A stretch of 64,000 nt of DNA. Source: Saccopteryx bilineata (Eukaryota; Chordata; Mammalia; Chiroptera; Emballonuridae). The position numbers and the translations under genes are program-made. This document shows positions 35,336-47,675 of the stretch, one piece after another. Numbering within the stretch: position 1 is the stretch's first letter; each line of letters starts with the position of its first letter. The DNA is taken from the NCBI RefSeq assembly GCF_036850765.1, contig NC_089490.1:386460558-386524557 (forward strand), given 5' to 3'. The notes beneath the pieces are model-generated. The model ran no database searches. It was given only the letters and a program-made list of their open reading frames with translations, and was not told the DNA's origin.

Positions 35336-35848
35336 TTCTTCTTGTTATGCTTAGACTACCATACCCCTCACAGGAGCACCGCCCTGATATTGGACAGTCA
35401 TTACTGCTGTCTCCATTCCAGTCAGTCTCGGAAGGTAGAGGAAATAGGGGCAAAATTATTTTTATATGCCACAAATTGTAAGTGGAGATTTCTCCAAACA
35501 TATCTGTAGCAGAGAACTTTATTCCACCTTATTCCACCTCAAGCATAAGAAATGGGTCAGAATCTCAAACCCATCTCATTTTGATGTCTTTGCTAAAAAT
35601 CAGCTTCCCTTCTGCCTTCAAGTATGTTTGTGAATATTTTCTGGCAGTCATCAACTGCTGAAGATCACAAAATTCCACATTCTGCAACTGACAGAAAACA
35701 AATTAGTAAATGTTTCCTGGAATCAACCCAATTTTGACAAAAAACCTTCGGTTACATGATCCCAGGTCCTGAAATTTCTCATAATTATGACTAATGGAAA
35801 GTTTTAAAGAAACTGAGAGGTGGAAAAGTCTTTAGTTATCATCTAGCC

Positions 35849-36080
35849 CAGTGATTTTCAACCTTTTTCATCTCATAGCACACATAAACTAATTACTAAA
35901 ATTCTGTGGCATATCAAAAAACATATTTTTTGCCAATCTGACAGAAAAAAAAGGTATAATTTTGATTCATTCATGCCAGCTATTGTGTTGGCTGTTGTCA
36001 TTTTTTTATTTGACAGTCTAAGGGAAAAGAAGTCAGACATGACTTAATAGATAAGTAGGTATTCTTTAAAAGGGACCAAT
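35849..36080 (+). mobile_element. Possible hAT transposon end
   Basis: It begins 'cagtgattttcaacctttt', which resembles a hAT-type terminal repeat, but no matching inverted end is seen. It is immediately upstream of the complete element at 36094 and may be a truncated relative. Confidence 0.35.
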
Positions 36081-36093
36081 TTATCATGTATGG

Positions 36094-37078
36094 CAGTGGT
36101 TCTCAAACTTTTTAAGTCGGGGCACATTTAAAATCCTACAAATAATTGTAGGCACACTATATACAAATTTCTGAGAAATATGTTATAATAATTAAGTCAA
36201 ATATTAAAGAAAAAATTTTAAGTCTAAGTGTGCTTTTATGGTAATTAAACAAAATAAATATGACAAAATTAAATTTATTCTGACATTTAAAAAAACATTT
36301 TTATGGTACATTTTTTTGTTATGCTTTTTAGAATTTGTAAAAAAGAGGGGTTAAAAAATAAAAAAAACAACAAAAAAGTTATCTTTTTATTTATACATTC
36401 TTAGTAAGATTTAGTAAATTTGGCATGTCCTGGCACAAATGTGTTAAGTTTTTTCATTCTTGTGTTTATAAGAAACATGAGCCTGATGTGTCCTAGTAAT
36501 TTCTTCAATGTTTGGGCATATATTTAAAAGGCAAACTCTCATTTCCTCATTAATACATTGAAGAATTCCTCTCTTTTTACTCTAATTGTGTTGAGGGTAG
36601 AAAATTCTAATTCACATAAATAAGATGTTGAAAATTGTGGTAAAATGTTCAAAGCTTTTTTAGATATTGCCACATATTCTTCTTTTTAGAAATCCAAAAG
36701 GCTTCAAGAGACAATTTCTTATGTTTAATCATCAATCCAAAAGCCCCACTATACATATTATCTTAACTTTACACCAAACAAAAGATAGAAAAAACTTGCC
36801 CCCAGTCTTTCCAGGGAACATGGTGGGTAGTGTAAACAATACAGCACCACAGCTTACCAGCCTTTTGCAAACTAATTAGGCAAGTGAGGTGGGGAGTTGG
36901 GCAGACTGTCAGCTTACAGTCAATTCCCCACACTTCTGTCCCCCCAAAAATCTAAACTCCAAAAACCCTGTTGGTTTTTTGGTCCCCAACAGGCACATAT
37001 TTCTCTGGAATGCCATAGGGCGCACCTGGAAATCTTCTAGGGCACACCAGTGCACGGCGCACACTTAGAGAACCACTG
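36094..37078 (-). mobile_element. hAT-type DNA transposon with transposase remnant
   Basis: 985 bp. The left end cagtggttctc matches the right end read in reverse (cagtggttctc), and the flanks atgtatgg (36086-36093) and atatatgg (37079-37086) form an 8-bp duplication with one mismatch, typical of hAT. On the minus strand near 36640-36550 a short stretch reads F-S-T-L-N-T-I-R-V-K-R-E-E-F-F-N-V-L-M-R-K before a stop. This resembles the C-terminal dimerisation region of hAT transposases. The rest is decayed. Confidence 0.78.
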
Positions 37079-37089
37079 ATATATGGACA

Positions 37090-38155
37090 TCAATTCCATT
37101 TGCACCACTCGCTTTTCCAGTTACATCTGTTATCATGAGGATGCTACTATTCCCAAAATTAGCAGTAGTAGTTCTATTTTGTTTACCTCTGCTAAAGACA
37201 GATGGAACTGTGCAAAGCAAGCAAATGTCTTTAACTGAGATGTGCCAGTGTGTTAAATAATAATGAATCTGATCTGGTGTGTGAGTCAGCCAAGAAGACC
37301 AACATCGGGAAACAGTTTCATACAAAACAGTCACTGAGAGCATAGATTCCTGGGAAAGGCTTAGCCTTGACTGCTTCTGATCAGATCAGTATGACCTTAG
37401 GCACATTACTCACCTACTATTTCAAAATTTTGTATATTGATTGTGTTATACTTTCATAGTAAAAAAACAATCAAATGTGCTAACTGGAAAATACTGCCTT
37501 TACCATGTTTGACTAAGCTATGCTTTGTATACATATTTAGGGCATCCAGAGGTCAGGGAAAATGATTAAATCAATATATGGGAGAAAAGTGTGTCAGAAA
37601 AAGCACTGCCCTTTATAAATCTGTTATTACTGTGTGTTTCACTTTCCTCGTATTTTCTCATCAGAATATCTACTTCACATGACTGCAAAGATATCGTATT
37701 TTAAAAAATCCATCCTTGCACCTAGTGCATAGTATATTTTCAAAAATGATAGCTATCACTTTTATGATGCACGTAAGCCTATGCCTTCTCTTTAAACCCT
37801 AATCCAAGTCAGTTCACACAAAGATTATTAGGATAATATTTCATTTTATCCAATTTACTTTTCTGACCACATTAAACCCCTAACTCTCTCCTCCTGTAGG
37901 GAACACAGTCTGTTAACTTTGGATCCCTTTGAACTGAAACAGCCTGTATCCAGGTGACATCCAGGATGTCTACTCAGGAGGCACGCAGACACCAAGGAAA
38001 GCCCAATCTGGTGCTTGGGAATAACTTGGCAGGCACAGTAATACACGGAAGGAAAAGAACTACGGAAGAAGCGTGGTATCCAGTGGTAGGGGGAAGCCAC
38101 TAAAGAAACAGGGACCAGAATTAGATGATGAGGATCATCATCATTGAAAAGAAAG
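37090..38155. other. Unique DNA without a recognisable gene
   Basis: No named repeat. The open frame at 37855-38100 (minus) has no conserved features. Confidence 0.5.
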
Positions 38156-38159
38156 TGTC

Positions 38160-38290
38160 AACAATGGTGATGAGAAAACTGAATCACAGAGCATTTAAGG
38201 GGATGGCTCAAGTTTATACAAAAGGTAAGAGGCAGAATGTAGATTTGAATCTTAGAAATCTGGTTCCCAAACCCTTGCTCTTAACCCCCA
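38160..38290 (-). repeat. MIR fragment
   Basis: Reverse MIR pattern: 'gatgagaaaactgaatcaca', 'gtagatttgaatcttag' and 'cccttgctcttaaccc'. Confidence 0.7.
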
Positions 38291-38503
38291 AAACAAAGAG
38301 GTAAATACAATTCAGAGCTCACACAGAAGTGGAAGGACAGCCCACTTCGTGGCCATGGGAGCAAGTCCAGCTGTTTCTGTAACAAACCTGCCTCATGTCT
38401 ACCCCTCAGAGCTTGGCTTTCAGAGTCAACCACTGTTTCTCACTTCAAACCACCTTTTCTGACCCAAGGTGAGACAACCAACCCTCTTTGTAATGATTTA
38501 AAT

Positions 38504-38824
38504 CAGGGGTCGGGAACCTATGGCTCGCGAGCCAGATGCGGCTATTTTGATGGCTGCATCTGGCTCACAGACAAATCTTTAATAAAAGAAATAATAACGT
38601 TAAAAATATAAAACATTCTCATGTATCACAATCCATTCATTTCCCACCGCTCATGTTCATGGTTGCGAGTGGCTGGAGCCAATCACAGCTGTTCTGCTGG
38701 ACAACACCAAATTTTTATTGGATAATGTGTAACATACACGGATCATTGTATGGCTCTCACGGAATTATATTTTAAAACATGTGGCGTTCATGGCCCTCTC
38801 AGCCAAAAAGGTTCCCGACTCCTG
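38504..38824 (+). mobile_element. Non-autonomous hAT element (321 bp)
   Basis: The left end is caggggtcgggaaccta and the right end reads, in reverse, caggagtcgggaacctt: inverted repeats of about 16 bp. It is flanked by atttaaat (38496-38503) and atttagat (38825-38832), an 8-bp duplication with one mismatch. No coding capacity. Confidence 0.9.
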
Positions 38825-38921
38825 ATTTAGATAAAGTACTTGCTACAAGTCAGAATGCCTGACAAGGCTCTCTCTGTTCCTGTAAATGCTAAGATTTAGT
38901 CAAGCATTAAAAAGCAAATAC

Positions 38922-39186
38922 AGCCCTGGCCAGTGGCACAGTGAATAGAGCATTGATCCAGAGCACTGAGGTTGCCAGTTTGATCCCAGGGTCACCAGCT
39001 TGAGTCCAGAGTCTCCTGCTTGATCCCAGGGCCCCAGCTCAATCCAGAGGGTGCCAGTTCAAATCCCGTCAGGGCACATATGAGAAGCAATCAATGGCAC
39101 AACTAAGTGAACAACTACTTGTTTTTTTCTCTCTGTCTCTATCTCTATCTCGTTCTCTCTCTCCCTTCCTCTCTTTAAAAAAAAAA
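38922..39186 (+). mobile_element. tRNA-derived SINE with repeated middle segment
   Basis: Head 'cctggccagtggcacagtg', then three copies of a 'ttgatcccaggg..ccagctt' segment (38977-39060), 'cgtcagggcacatatgag', CT-rich tract and A-run. Confidence 0.85.
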
Positions 39187-39242
39187 GACTAAAAGAAGGA
39201 TAAAAGACTTTAGACTTTTAGTCTTTAGACTAAAAGACTAAA
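39183..39242. repeat. Local repeat and inverted repeat of 'agactaaaag'
   Basis: The motif 'agactaaaag' and its complement 'cttttagtct' alternate in about 60 bp and could fold into a small hairpin. It is likely a by-product of the SINE tail. Confidence 0.6.
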
Positions 39243-39244
39243 CC

Positions 39245-40590
39245 AAGCCTGATTTAACTTCAGTGATTCTGAAGCAGGTTGGTGGACAATAACCTTGACT
39301 TGTTCCCATTATAATTAAGCCCACAGCTTTGATGGAACAGAATTTGAGAAACAAAATGAGTTTTTCTTAACTACAGACAAGGGATGTATATGTGCAGGTA
39401 ACTTTGTGCAGGTAACCACACAGATGCACACGATATTCAAACGTGTGGAAAAATAGGAGATTTTCTTTGAAGATATTCCATTGAAATCTGGAATTGGCCC
39501 CATGCTAGTCTGCATGTTTCCACTCTGTTAATAACAAAAGGCACACCTTTGGGGTGATTGCAGCCACAATGGAACACAGTTTGACTAACATAGATTACCT
39601 CTGGGTAAATTAGAAAAAGACAAATATTTCCCAAATGGATTCTCCTCCATGACAGGCTACATAGCTTGGAGGGCAAACCATAGAATGGAGTTTAGCTCCC
39701 ACTTGTACCCTCAGTTCAGTGTCCTTGTGTATGGCACAATCTGCACAATATCAGTTGTGACCCTGATTGGGGACATTTAGTTGTCCTGGAGATTAGATTG
39801 AAGATCAACTAAGCAAATGGCATGGCAGTCTAGGATACCAATTGGGGCACTCAGACAAAGAGTGTTGACAGATACAGCATAAGATACAAGCACTGGATAG
39901 CACATAGAAATATGCCATCCCCAGACACTTCACCTTGGCATCCAAGACACAATTACCCAGAGTTCATGAAGAAAAGGCTCAAGGCACAGAAGTGAGGATA
40001 TCACATCAGAAATATTAGAGCCACTCCTGCTTCCCTCTCACTGTTCCCACAATCTAAACAGATCTCTTTATACTCTAACATTTTTCACCCAAAATGATTT
40101 GTGGAGACTTGGGATCATCACTTAGACCTTCAGAGAATCAAATAACACCCAGACCCAGAACAGATTCAAAGGTCTGAAGAGACATTGCTGATGGAAGCCA
40201 GTTAAAGGTTAGAAAAATGACTATAAAAAGGATGGATTCCTGTGGGATTTTTATTCCTTTTCTTAAGGATGTTCAAATGTCTTCTATCCTATTTCTGGGA
40301 GCCTTCAACATTTTATAACAGATTCAGTCATTGGCTGTCACCTGCCACATAGTACAGCCTTCACCTTTCTAGGAAATTACTCAAAATGTCTCTTCTGGGT
40401 TGGCCTTTCCCACGGCAATGTTGGCAATGAATTACATGGCATGATTTGCAGGACTCCAAAAAGGTCTTTGCACCAAAACCATCTCTCTAATTGTCATATG
40501 AAATGCCATTATTAACATTTCACTTCTCTGTCCAGTACTCCCATAGTGACAATAGAGCACATTCCCCCAGATAGCTGTACAGCTCTCTTC
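39245..40590. other. Unique DNA without a recognisable gene
   Basis: No repeat family or coding signal recognised. Confidence 0.5.
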
Positions 40591-40594
40591 TTCA

Positions 40595-40875
40595 CCTCCT
40601 GATCTATGCTCAAATGATACCTTCCCTGATGACTCAATTTAAAATTCAACTCCACCACCACCTCACTCTTTCTGCCTTCCATAGCACTTACCACCATCTG
40701 ACACAGATGTGCCTTATTATGGGGATTTATTTACTAACTCCTTCTGCTTTCCAAATCAAATACAAATTTCACAGAGGCAAAAATTTTTATCTATTTTGTA
40801 TACACCTGTATTCTCAGAGCTCAAACAGTGCCTAGCACATAGTAAATGTTCAATAAATATTTGTTGAATGAGCAA
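40595..40875 (+). repeat. Ancient SINE fragment (MIR- or L2-like end)
   Basis: The distinctive end 'gtgcctagcacatagtaaat' followed by 'gttcaataaatatttgttg' is the common tail of MIR/L2-type elements. The upstream part is diverged. Confidence 0.65.
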
Positions 40876-41179
40876 TCATCAATAAATAATTATAATATAT
40901 TTGGTATAAATTGGTGTAAAGGTTTGTTTTCCTTTAATGGAGAGGTCCAGGCAGAATAAGAGTCTGAAAACCTGGGAGAAATAATTTGAAAAAATCTTAA
41001 AAACAGAAAAGAGCTAAACAGAAGAACCCATAAATAAAAGAGTCCTAAAAAAGAAAGAGTTCTGTCTAGTCCCTCTTATTGACAGTTGAGAACAGGGTCT
41101 TTAGAAGCATAAAAACCATTTAATCCAAGAGATCATTTTCTCAGCAAAACTGTCACTGTTTTCTAATTGTTAGGTCCAA

Positions 41180-41335
41180 AATTAAGTGTTTTTAATTAAA
41201 TTTATTGGGGTGACATTGGTTAATAAGATCATATAGGTTGCAAGTGTACATTTCTATGATACATGATCTGTATATCGTATTGGGTGCCCACCACTCAAAA
41301 TCAAGCACTGAATATCTTGTGTGATTTTATGTAAA
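41180..41335 (-). mobile_element. L1 3' UTR fragment
   Basis: Plus-strand text 'aatttattggggtgacattg', 'gttgcaagtgtacatttcta' and 'tgatctgtatatcgtattg' is the reverse of a common mammalian L1 3' end. Confidence 0.75.
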
Positions 41336-41714
41336 TTACACAAAATCAATTGGTCAATTTTCAAGTTTTTTAATCATAATTAATATATTCCCCTAATGTG
41401 TATATTTTAAGCTTTTCATGTTGTTTAATGTGATTTTAGTGCACCTTGAAGCCATGTGTTTCCCATAAGTGTTCCCAGTTTAAGGCTCAGCCTTCTAATT
41501 CTCACTCTTTGTGATAGGGAGAGGCCCATTTCATCAGAAAATAGCTATATGCTAAATTCACAGACTGGAGTGGTAGTTAGCAGGGACTGAGGGGGGAGGG
41601 GAAATGGGAAGTTGTTATTAATCAACAGACATAAAGTTTAATTTGAATAAGATGAGTAAGCTGTAGAGATCTGCTGTGCAACACTGTACCGATAGTCAAT
41701 CATTAATGTGTTCT

Positions 41715-42850
41715 ATTTAAAAATAGGCAGAGGACTTGAATAGACACTTCTCCAAAGAGGACATACAGAAAGCCAACAGTCACTAATCTTTAGGAAAATA
41801 CAAATGAAAACCGCAAAGAGATATCACCTCACACCTCTCAGAATGGTCATCATCAGTGAATCCACAAATGACAAGTGTTGATGAGAATGTGGAGAAAAAG
41901 AAACGTGACTGGTACAGCCACTCTGGAAAGCAGTATGGAGTTTCCTCCAAAAATTAAAAATGAACCTGATCTGTGATGGCACAGTGGGTCAAGCATCAAC
42001 CTGGAACACTGAGGTCGCCAGATCAAAACCCTGGGCTTGCCTGGTCAAGGCACATATGGGAATTGATGCTGCCTGTTCCTCCCCTCCTTCTCTCTCTCTT
42101 TTGCTTCTCTCTCTAAAATGAATAAATAAAATCTTTTTAAAAAATTAAAAATGAAACTGCCTTATAATCCCACTGGGTTTCACTTCTGGGAATATATCTA
42201 AAGAAACACAAACACTGATGTGAAAGAATATTTGCAGCCCAATGTTTATTGCAGCAGTATTTACAATAGCCACGATTTGGAAGCAGCACAAGTACCCATC
42301 TGTAGATAAGTGGATAAAAAAAGTTGTGGTGCATATATGCAATGGAATACTACATTGCCATAAAAAAAGAATGATATCTTACCATTAGTAACAGTGTGCA
42401 TGGAACTAGAGGGTATTATGCTCACTGAAAAAAGTCAGTGAGAGAAAGATGAGTACCACATGACTTCACTGATATGTGGAATCTGAAAAACAAATTTTAA
42501 AAAAGAAAAATTAAAATAGACTCATAAACACAGAGACAGAACTGGTAGTTGCCAGAGGGAAGGGGGATTGGGAGACAGGGTGAAAGATAGAGGAAGGTTG
42601 GGGGAATGGGTGGAAAAGATGATGTGATTAAGAAGTATAAATTGGTAGCTACAAAATAGTCATGGAAATGTAAAATATAACATAGGGCATATAGTCAATA
42701 ATACTGTAATAACTATGTATGGTGTCAGATGGGAACTTAGATTTATCAGAGTTATCGCTTACTGAGTTACATAATGTCTAATCACTGGGTTATACATCTG
42801 AAACTAATATATTGTATGTCAACTGTAACTGGAAAATTAAAAAATTAAAC
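41715..42850 (+). mobile_element. Old 5'-truncated L1 3' end, split by a SINE
   Basis: It contains the ORF2 C-terminal blocks ('cttctccaaagaggacatac', 'gatatcacctcacacctctc', 'gcagcagtatttacaatag'), then a 3' UTR ending 'atgtcaactgtaactgg' plus an A-rich tail. The region between 41900 and 41930 has lost part of the Cys motif. It is a different, older subfamily than A, B or C. Confidence 0.9.
41966..42138 (+). mobile_element. tRNA-derived SINE, short type
   Basis: Same subfamily as 11998-12198 ('gcttgcctggtcaaggcaca', CT-rich tract, 'aaaatgaataaataaa'). Flanked by aaaaattaaaaatgaa on both sides (about 41950-41965 and 42140-42155), inside the L1. Confidence 0.9.
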
Positions 42851-42854
42851 AACG

Positions 42855-43430
42855 TATTATACAGTTAATATTTGTTAAGAGGCTAGATTCCAAGTTAAAT
42901 GTTATCACAATAAAAAAATTTAAGACAATATCTATATGCTGATTAATTCCTTAACATTTATCTCTAAATCTGATCTCTGTCCCTGAGTGCCTGGATCATA
43001 GATCCACTTTCTCCCTGGATACCTACACTTCAATATACAATAAGCAACAACTGAAATATAACAGGTCCAAATGGAGCTCTTGATTTTTTCCCAGTATTAA
43101 CCAGTTAAGCAGCTATGTTAAGCATGGCATTATTCTGAACTTTTCATAAGCTAAAGTATATAGTTCATTTCCAAGAGTTTTACAGACTTGGGAACACACT
43201 TGACAGATGCTGTTCTGATATCAAACAGCTCTGTAGCAAAATCTATGCTTTTCAACTAGAACCAAATTATTGAAGCTAAATACACTGCCCTGGACTGAAG
43301 GTATTCCTAGAAGCATAGCATGATGGAAGGAGGCTGTACTGCCTATATAGGGCTGATAACCTGATTTACAGGAGCAGTGTTGGTCAAATAAATTTGTAAA
43401 TATGATATATAGGTTTGCTCACTTATAGTT
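42855..43430. other. Unique DNA without a recognisable gene
   Basis: No repeat family or coding signal recognised. Confidence 0.5.
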
Positions 43431-43439
43431 TGCATTGGG

Positions 43440-43966
43440 TGTGGGGGACAGGCTGTAAGCAGGCAGGGTCGTTATACCCTAAGGCTTAGTTTTAAGACTA
43501 AGCCTTTCCCACCCTAAGTGACTTTGTATCAGAAACTTCCTTGTTTGTATATTGGATTAAAGGTTTTGATTGGATTAAAGGTTTTGATTGGATTAAAGGA
43601 TTTGTTAGTGTGACCAGGAGCTTGCTCTCTCTCAGTCCCTGAGATTAGCATTAGAGAGAGCAGAGAAAGGCCATGTGGAGGAGAGGAGAAGCAGCCAAGA
43701 TGGCCGAGTTCTGAAGAAGAAGCCAGTTTGTACAGAGAGGAGATGGGGAACAGAGTTGAATAAGGCTGGTGAGGTAGAAACCTTTGATTCTAGGAAAACT
43801 CGGAGAAGTCAGTGGCTTTGGGAGCCCTGAATGGAAAGGGAAGTGTTTTCCCACTGTGTGTATTTCTCACCCGCCAGGTGCGAGTTAGGATTAAAAGGGT
43901 AATGGCCATCCAGTTCTTGGCTCCGTTGTTTCATTACCATCTGTCCAAATCAAATGTGAACCTGCA
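43440..43966 (+). mobile_element. Candidate solo LTR (527 bp)
   Basis: It begins TGTGGGGGACAGG, ends ...GTGAACCTGCA, and is flanked by the 4-bp tggg on both sides (43436-43439 and 43967-43970). These TG...CA ends plus a 4-bp duplication fit a class I ERV. An ATTAAA signal lies near 43892, followed by a T-rich stretch. Three 18-bp repeats sit in what would be U3. A 4-bp match can occur by chance, and no internal ERV sequence is nearby. Confidence 0.45.
43551..43604 (+). repeat. Three tandem 18-bp units
   Basis: The unit attggattaaaggttttg is repeated three times, the last with one change (ggatttg). It lies inside the candidate LTR, where U3 direct repeats often act as enhancers (inference). 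Confidence 0.9.
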
Positions 43967-44569
43967 TGGGCCAGGCGGCTGTGATGGTGGCTGTGGCTAC
44001 TGGCCTTATAAGCAGCTGTGGTGTAACTGACTTCAAGATACAAGAATGATTAACAATAATAATAACAACGTGTTAGAAGGAAGAAGTTGAAATCTGACCT
44101 GATGCCTTTACCAAAGACTTACAAGATGGTCAAGATCCAATTCTGGGTCAAGAGAGAAGAGACTGAAAGTCTTATCACCACTTTGTGCCAAGTTCTTCTA
44201 AAGACACTAATGCTGGGCAACCTTATAGTAATGTGCATTTTCACATCTTGGGATTCAGGTTTAAGATGCACACTTTCGAGACTGACAGAGAAGCAGCTTC
44301 ATGAACCTCCCCACCCACTTTACAGCCCCCGCTCTGTCAGCACCTTTCTTCTAGGCTTGTGCAATGTGTGCCATTCCAATCTCACATAGGTTTTTAAACA
44401 ATTACTTCATCTTGTAGCTATGCCATAAAATCATAAAGATGGGGAGGTAAGGGTATCAATTTCTTTGCTTCTCCCAGGAAGAAGTAAGAATATTCCTACA
44501 AACTGGTGGTAGCCGTAACTCAGCAGTCAAAAGCCACAGACACATTAAGAATCTTATTGTTACACTTAA

Positions 44570-44632
44570 AGCTAATATAAAATGATACTGTATATCAACT
44601 TTAATTGAAAAATAAAATTTAAAAGGAAAAGG
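44570..44632 (+). mobile_element. Very short L1 3'-end remnant
   Basis: 'aaaatgatactgtatatcaa' followed by 'ctttaattgaaaaataaa' resembles the terminal bases of the older L1 3' UTR seen at 42800-42850. Confidence 0.5.
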
Positions 44633-44637
44633 ATCCC

Positions 44638-44868
44638 ATTGTAGTGTAAAAAGAACTAGCTCTGGAATCGGGCTGACTTTGGTTTCCATTCTGGTTTAGT
44701 GACATATTGAGTCTATGCTCTTCTAGTAAGTTATCTAATTGCTATGAGCCTTGGTTTCCTCCTATATGAATTAAGGGTGATCAAACCTGCAAGGAAGGAT
44801 TACAGTGAGAATTATTCGTGTAAAGTGCCTTGGCAGTGCCTGTCTCATGGTAGGCAATTATTACTAGA
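44638..44868 (+). repeat. MIR element, fairly complete
   Basis: MIR order is preserved: 'agctctggaatcgggctgac', 'ccttggtttcctcctatatg' and 'gtgtaaagtgccttggcag'. Confidence 0.8.
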
Positions 44869-44869
44869 A

Positions 44870-45795
44870 GACTAACACTTTTAAGCGCTATGGTATACGT
44901 TTAAGGAAGCTGCTTCCAAAAAGGAGAAGGGGAGATTTCTCATCTGAATAAATTCAAGTTTCATAAAGCACAATAAGGGGATCTATCAAAAACTATAAAT
45001 AAGCCACCATGCATGTATTATACAGTCAAATCTAAAATTATTTATATAAGAAAGGAAAGCAGAGGAGGACAGTCCAAAAGAGTGAGTAACCTAAAAAATA
45101 AAATCTTAGATTTCTCTTGACTTTTACATTGAATTTAGTTGTATGTGATATCCAGGAAAAGGGATCTATAAGGTATTTTCCACACAGGATTCTGGCTCAG
45201 GGCAATCAGTGTGGCCATTCATGGCACTTTCCTGCATCTCTTCCCACACAAGGCCTAAGCAGATCCTCAATAAGGTCTATATGAGAAGAACAATGCAAGC
45301 CAAGTTTCTTATCTCAAACTTCCCCAACGATAGAGATAGCTTCACTGTCTTGGATAAAATCTATATGCATGATAAGTGTGAATAGAGTGAACAAAGAACT
45401 ACCAACAGAGCAAGTGATCGAGTGAGCTCAGATATATCAAAACATACATAATCAAAACATGACTATTTGAGTTGGGTGTGTCCTTTGGTAAGACTTCATG
45501 GAATTGGTTTTGCAATGATAGAACACCTAGCAACAAAGATGATGTTAGTGTGACCTAAAAACCAAAGAGAACATGCATGAAACACAGCCCCACAAAGCTC
45601 TAGCACTGGCATTGCATTGGTAATTGGAGACAAAAAGGACACTTCATTCAGTCCCACAACAATTGCTAAATTCTGTATCTATAAATTGAAATTCCTATAT
45701 AAGCAGCCAGTCTAGTGTTTCCTCAGGTTTGCAGACACTAAGCCTGCATTAGCCTAAAAAACTATCTCAAGTGAAATACAAGTCTTCTCCAGGCT
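44870..45795. other. Unique DNA without a recognisable gene
   Basis: No repeat family or coding signal recognised. Confidence 0.5.
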
Positions 45796-45799
45796 GTAG

Positions 45800-46297
45800 A
45801 ATATTACTTTTAAAACATGGTCTCAGTCACCCCTTCCCTGTACCAACACATCTTGAAATATGACTTTGGAGCTCCTCCCATCAAGAGGAATTTATTTCCC
45901 TGCTCTTCCAGTCAGGACTGGCCTTGTGATAGAATGTGGCAGAAGAGACTGCAGGTTCTAGATCCTAAATCTTAGGAAGGCTTATTACAGCTTCCACACT
46001 CTCTGAGAATCTTGTCCAGTGGTCATCTGAACAAGTCTGGGCTAGCCTACTCTAGGATGACAGTCCACAAGGAACAGAGATAAGCTTTATCCCCTGAAGC
46101 CATACTAATTAACCAGCCACAAGACAGTCTGACAGTTGATTAACATAAATGAGTGAGCCCAGTAGAAAACAGAAAAGCCACTCAGCTAGTCCCAGCCCAA
46201 ATTTTCAAACAACAGAATTATCAGTTAAATAAATGGCTGCTTTTTAAGCCACTATATTGTGGGGTTATTTGTTACACAGCAAAAGCTAACTGATGTG
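45800..46297 (+). mobile_element. MLT1-type (ERVL-MaLR) LTR
   Basis: Landmarks in order: 'tggccttgtgatagaatgtg' and 'gcagaagagactg', 'gagtgagcccag', 'gttaaataaatggctgct' and 'tttaagccactatattgtgg', then 'acacagcaaaagctaactga'. This is the typical arrangement of the MLT1 LTR group. It is heavily diverged, a solo LTR without internal sequence. Confidence 0.75.
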
Positions 46298-46299
46298 CC

Positions 46300-47165
46300 C
46301 ATCCCAGGAAGAGATGTTTGAAAAATAAGTTTCAACAGGCAACATGAATAACACTGAGTCTGAGAGGAGGATTTCCAGGTGAAGGACTAACTATTGAGAT
46401 TAGAGCAAGTGAGTTTTGAAGGTGGTGTGAGAAATACCAAAGTCTGGCATGATTTCATGAGCCTCCACATAGTACTTCACCTCAGAACATAAGGGGGCTA
46501 GAATTTACACATTAATTAGAGGGCTACAATGAACAACACTTGTGCTTCAACTATGAGATAAAGTCCGTATTCTGTCATCTTCAACAAAGTGGCTTCTTCT
46601 GCATCAATAAGCTTCACAGGCTTGTCAAACTTGTCCAAAGGGAGAACTGACTGAAGGCCTCTGGGTCCCTCTCACACGGAGACTAATTTCTTCACTCCTC
46701 CGATTTGACGGCAGCAGCTGCTGGGAAATATCTGAGGGTTCAAAATTGCCTGTGGGAATTGGTCTAAAATGACCAAATTGCTTTCATCTTTACTTAAATC
46801 TTAATGTCTAGATTCCCTCAAGAGGAGGAAATTAGTTTAACAGTAGTGGCACATCACAAAACCATTTGTTAAAGCAATTTATTTCAGTCTCATAAGTTAC
46901 AATTAACAAGGAACCATTAGAGACCAGCAGAAGCCCTCACAACCTTTTATAGGCAGCGGACCACATGAAATTACAGCACATTGTTTCTGTTCCTTTGAAA
47001 AGCAAATTACTCTGGACCCATAGAGAATGCCGGGCATAATGTTCCACAACAGAGGACCTAATGATAGCAAAATCTAGGTGACCAGATGATATCTGCAAAG
47101 TGGTCACCAGTTATTAGCCCAGGTGGAAAAAGAGAAATTCCCTTTGGTTTCGGCTCCATCTTCGC
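46300..47165. other. Unique DNA without a recognisable gene
   Basis: No repeat family or coding signal recognised. Confidence 0.5.
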
Positions 47166-47184
47166 TGAGGGACAGAGAAGTTTT

Positions 47185-47352
47185 TTGTTTTGTTTTGTTT
47201 TTAATAAATTTTTATTAATGTTAATGGGATGACATTAATAAATCAGGGTACATATATTCAAAGAAAACATGTCTAGGTTATCTTGTCATTAAATTATGTT
47301 GCATACCCCTCGCACATAGTCAGATTGTCCTCCGTCACCCTCTGTCTAGTTC
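47185..47352 (-). mobile_element. Very short L1 insertion (3' UTR only)
   Basis: About 165 bp of L1 3' UTR in reverse with a TTTTG-rich tail. It is flanked by gggacagagaagttt (47170-47184 and 47353-47367), and lacks all coding sequence. Confidence 0.92.
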
Positions 47353-47675
47353 TGGGACAGAGAAGTTTGGGAGAAAGTTTTGAATATAGAAAATGCCCGA
47401 GAAGATCAGCTTAGCTAAGACTAAGAAAACACAGGAACATATAGAATGAGGCAGAGTCCTTGGAACAAAATTCAGTTCAGATGAAGCTTTTGTTTGGTCA
47501 TTTCTGCTCTATAGAATAAGAGGAGAAAGAGAGAAATGGACACTTGAGGAAGTAAAACACTTACTTCTTTAATCCTAAAAACAAGGATGCCATATCCATT
47601 TCCCTTCATGCATGAGAGTGGTTTGGGCTTTGTTCCCCTCTCTCTGGCCCTCTCTCCACAAAGGCAATAGAATGA

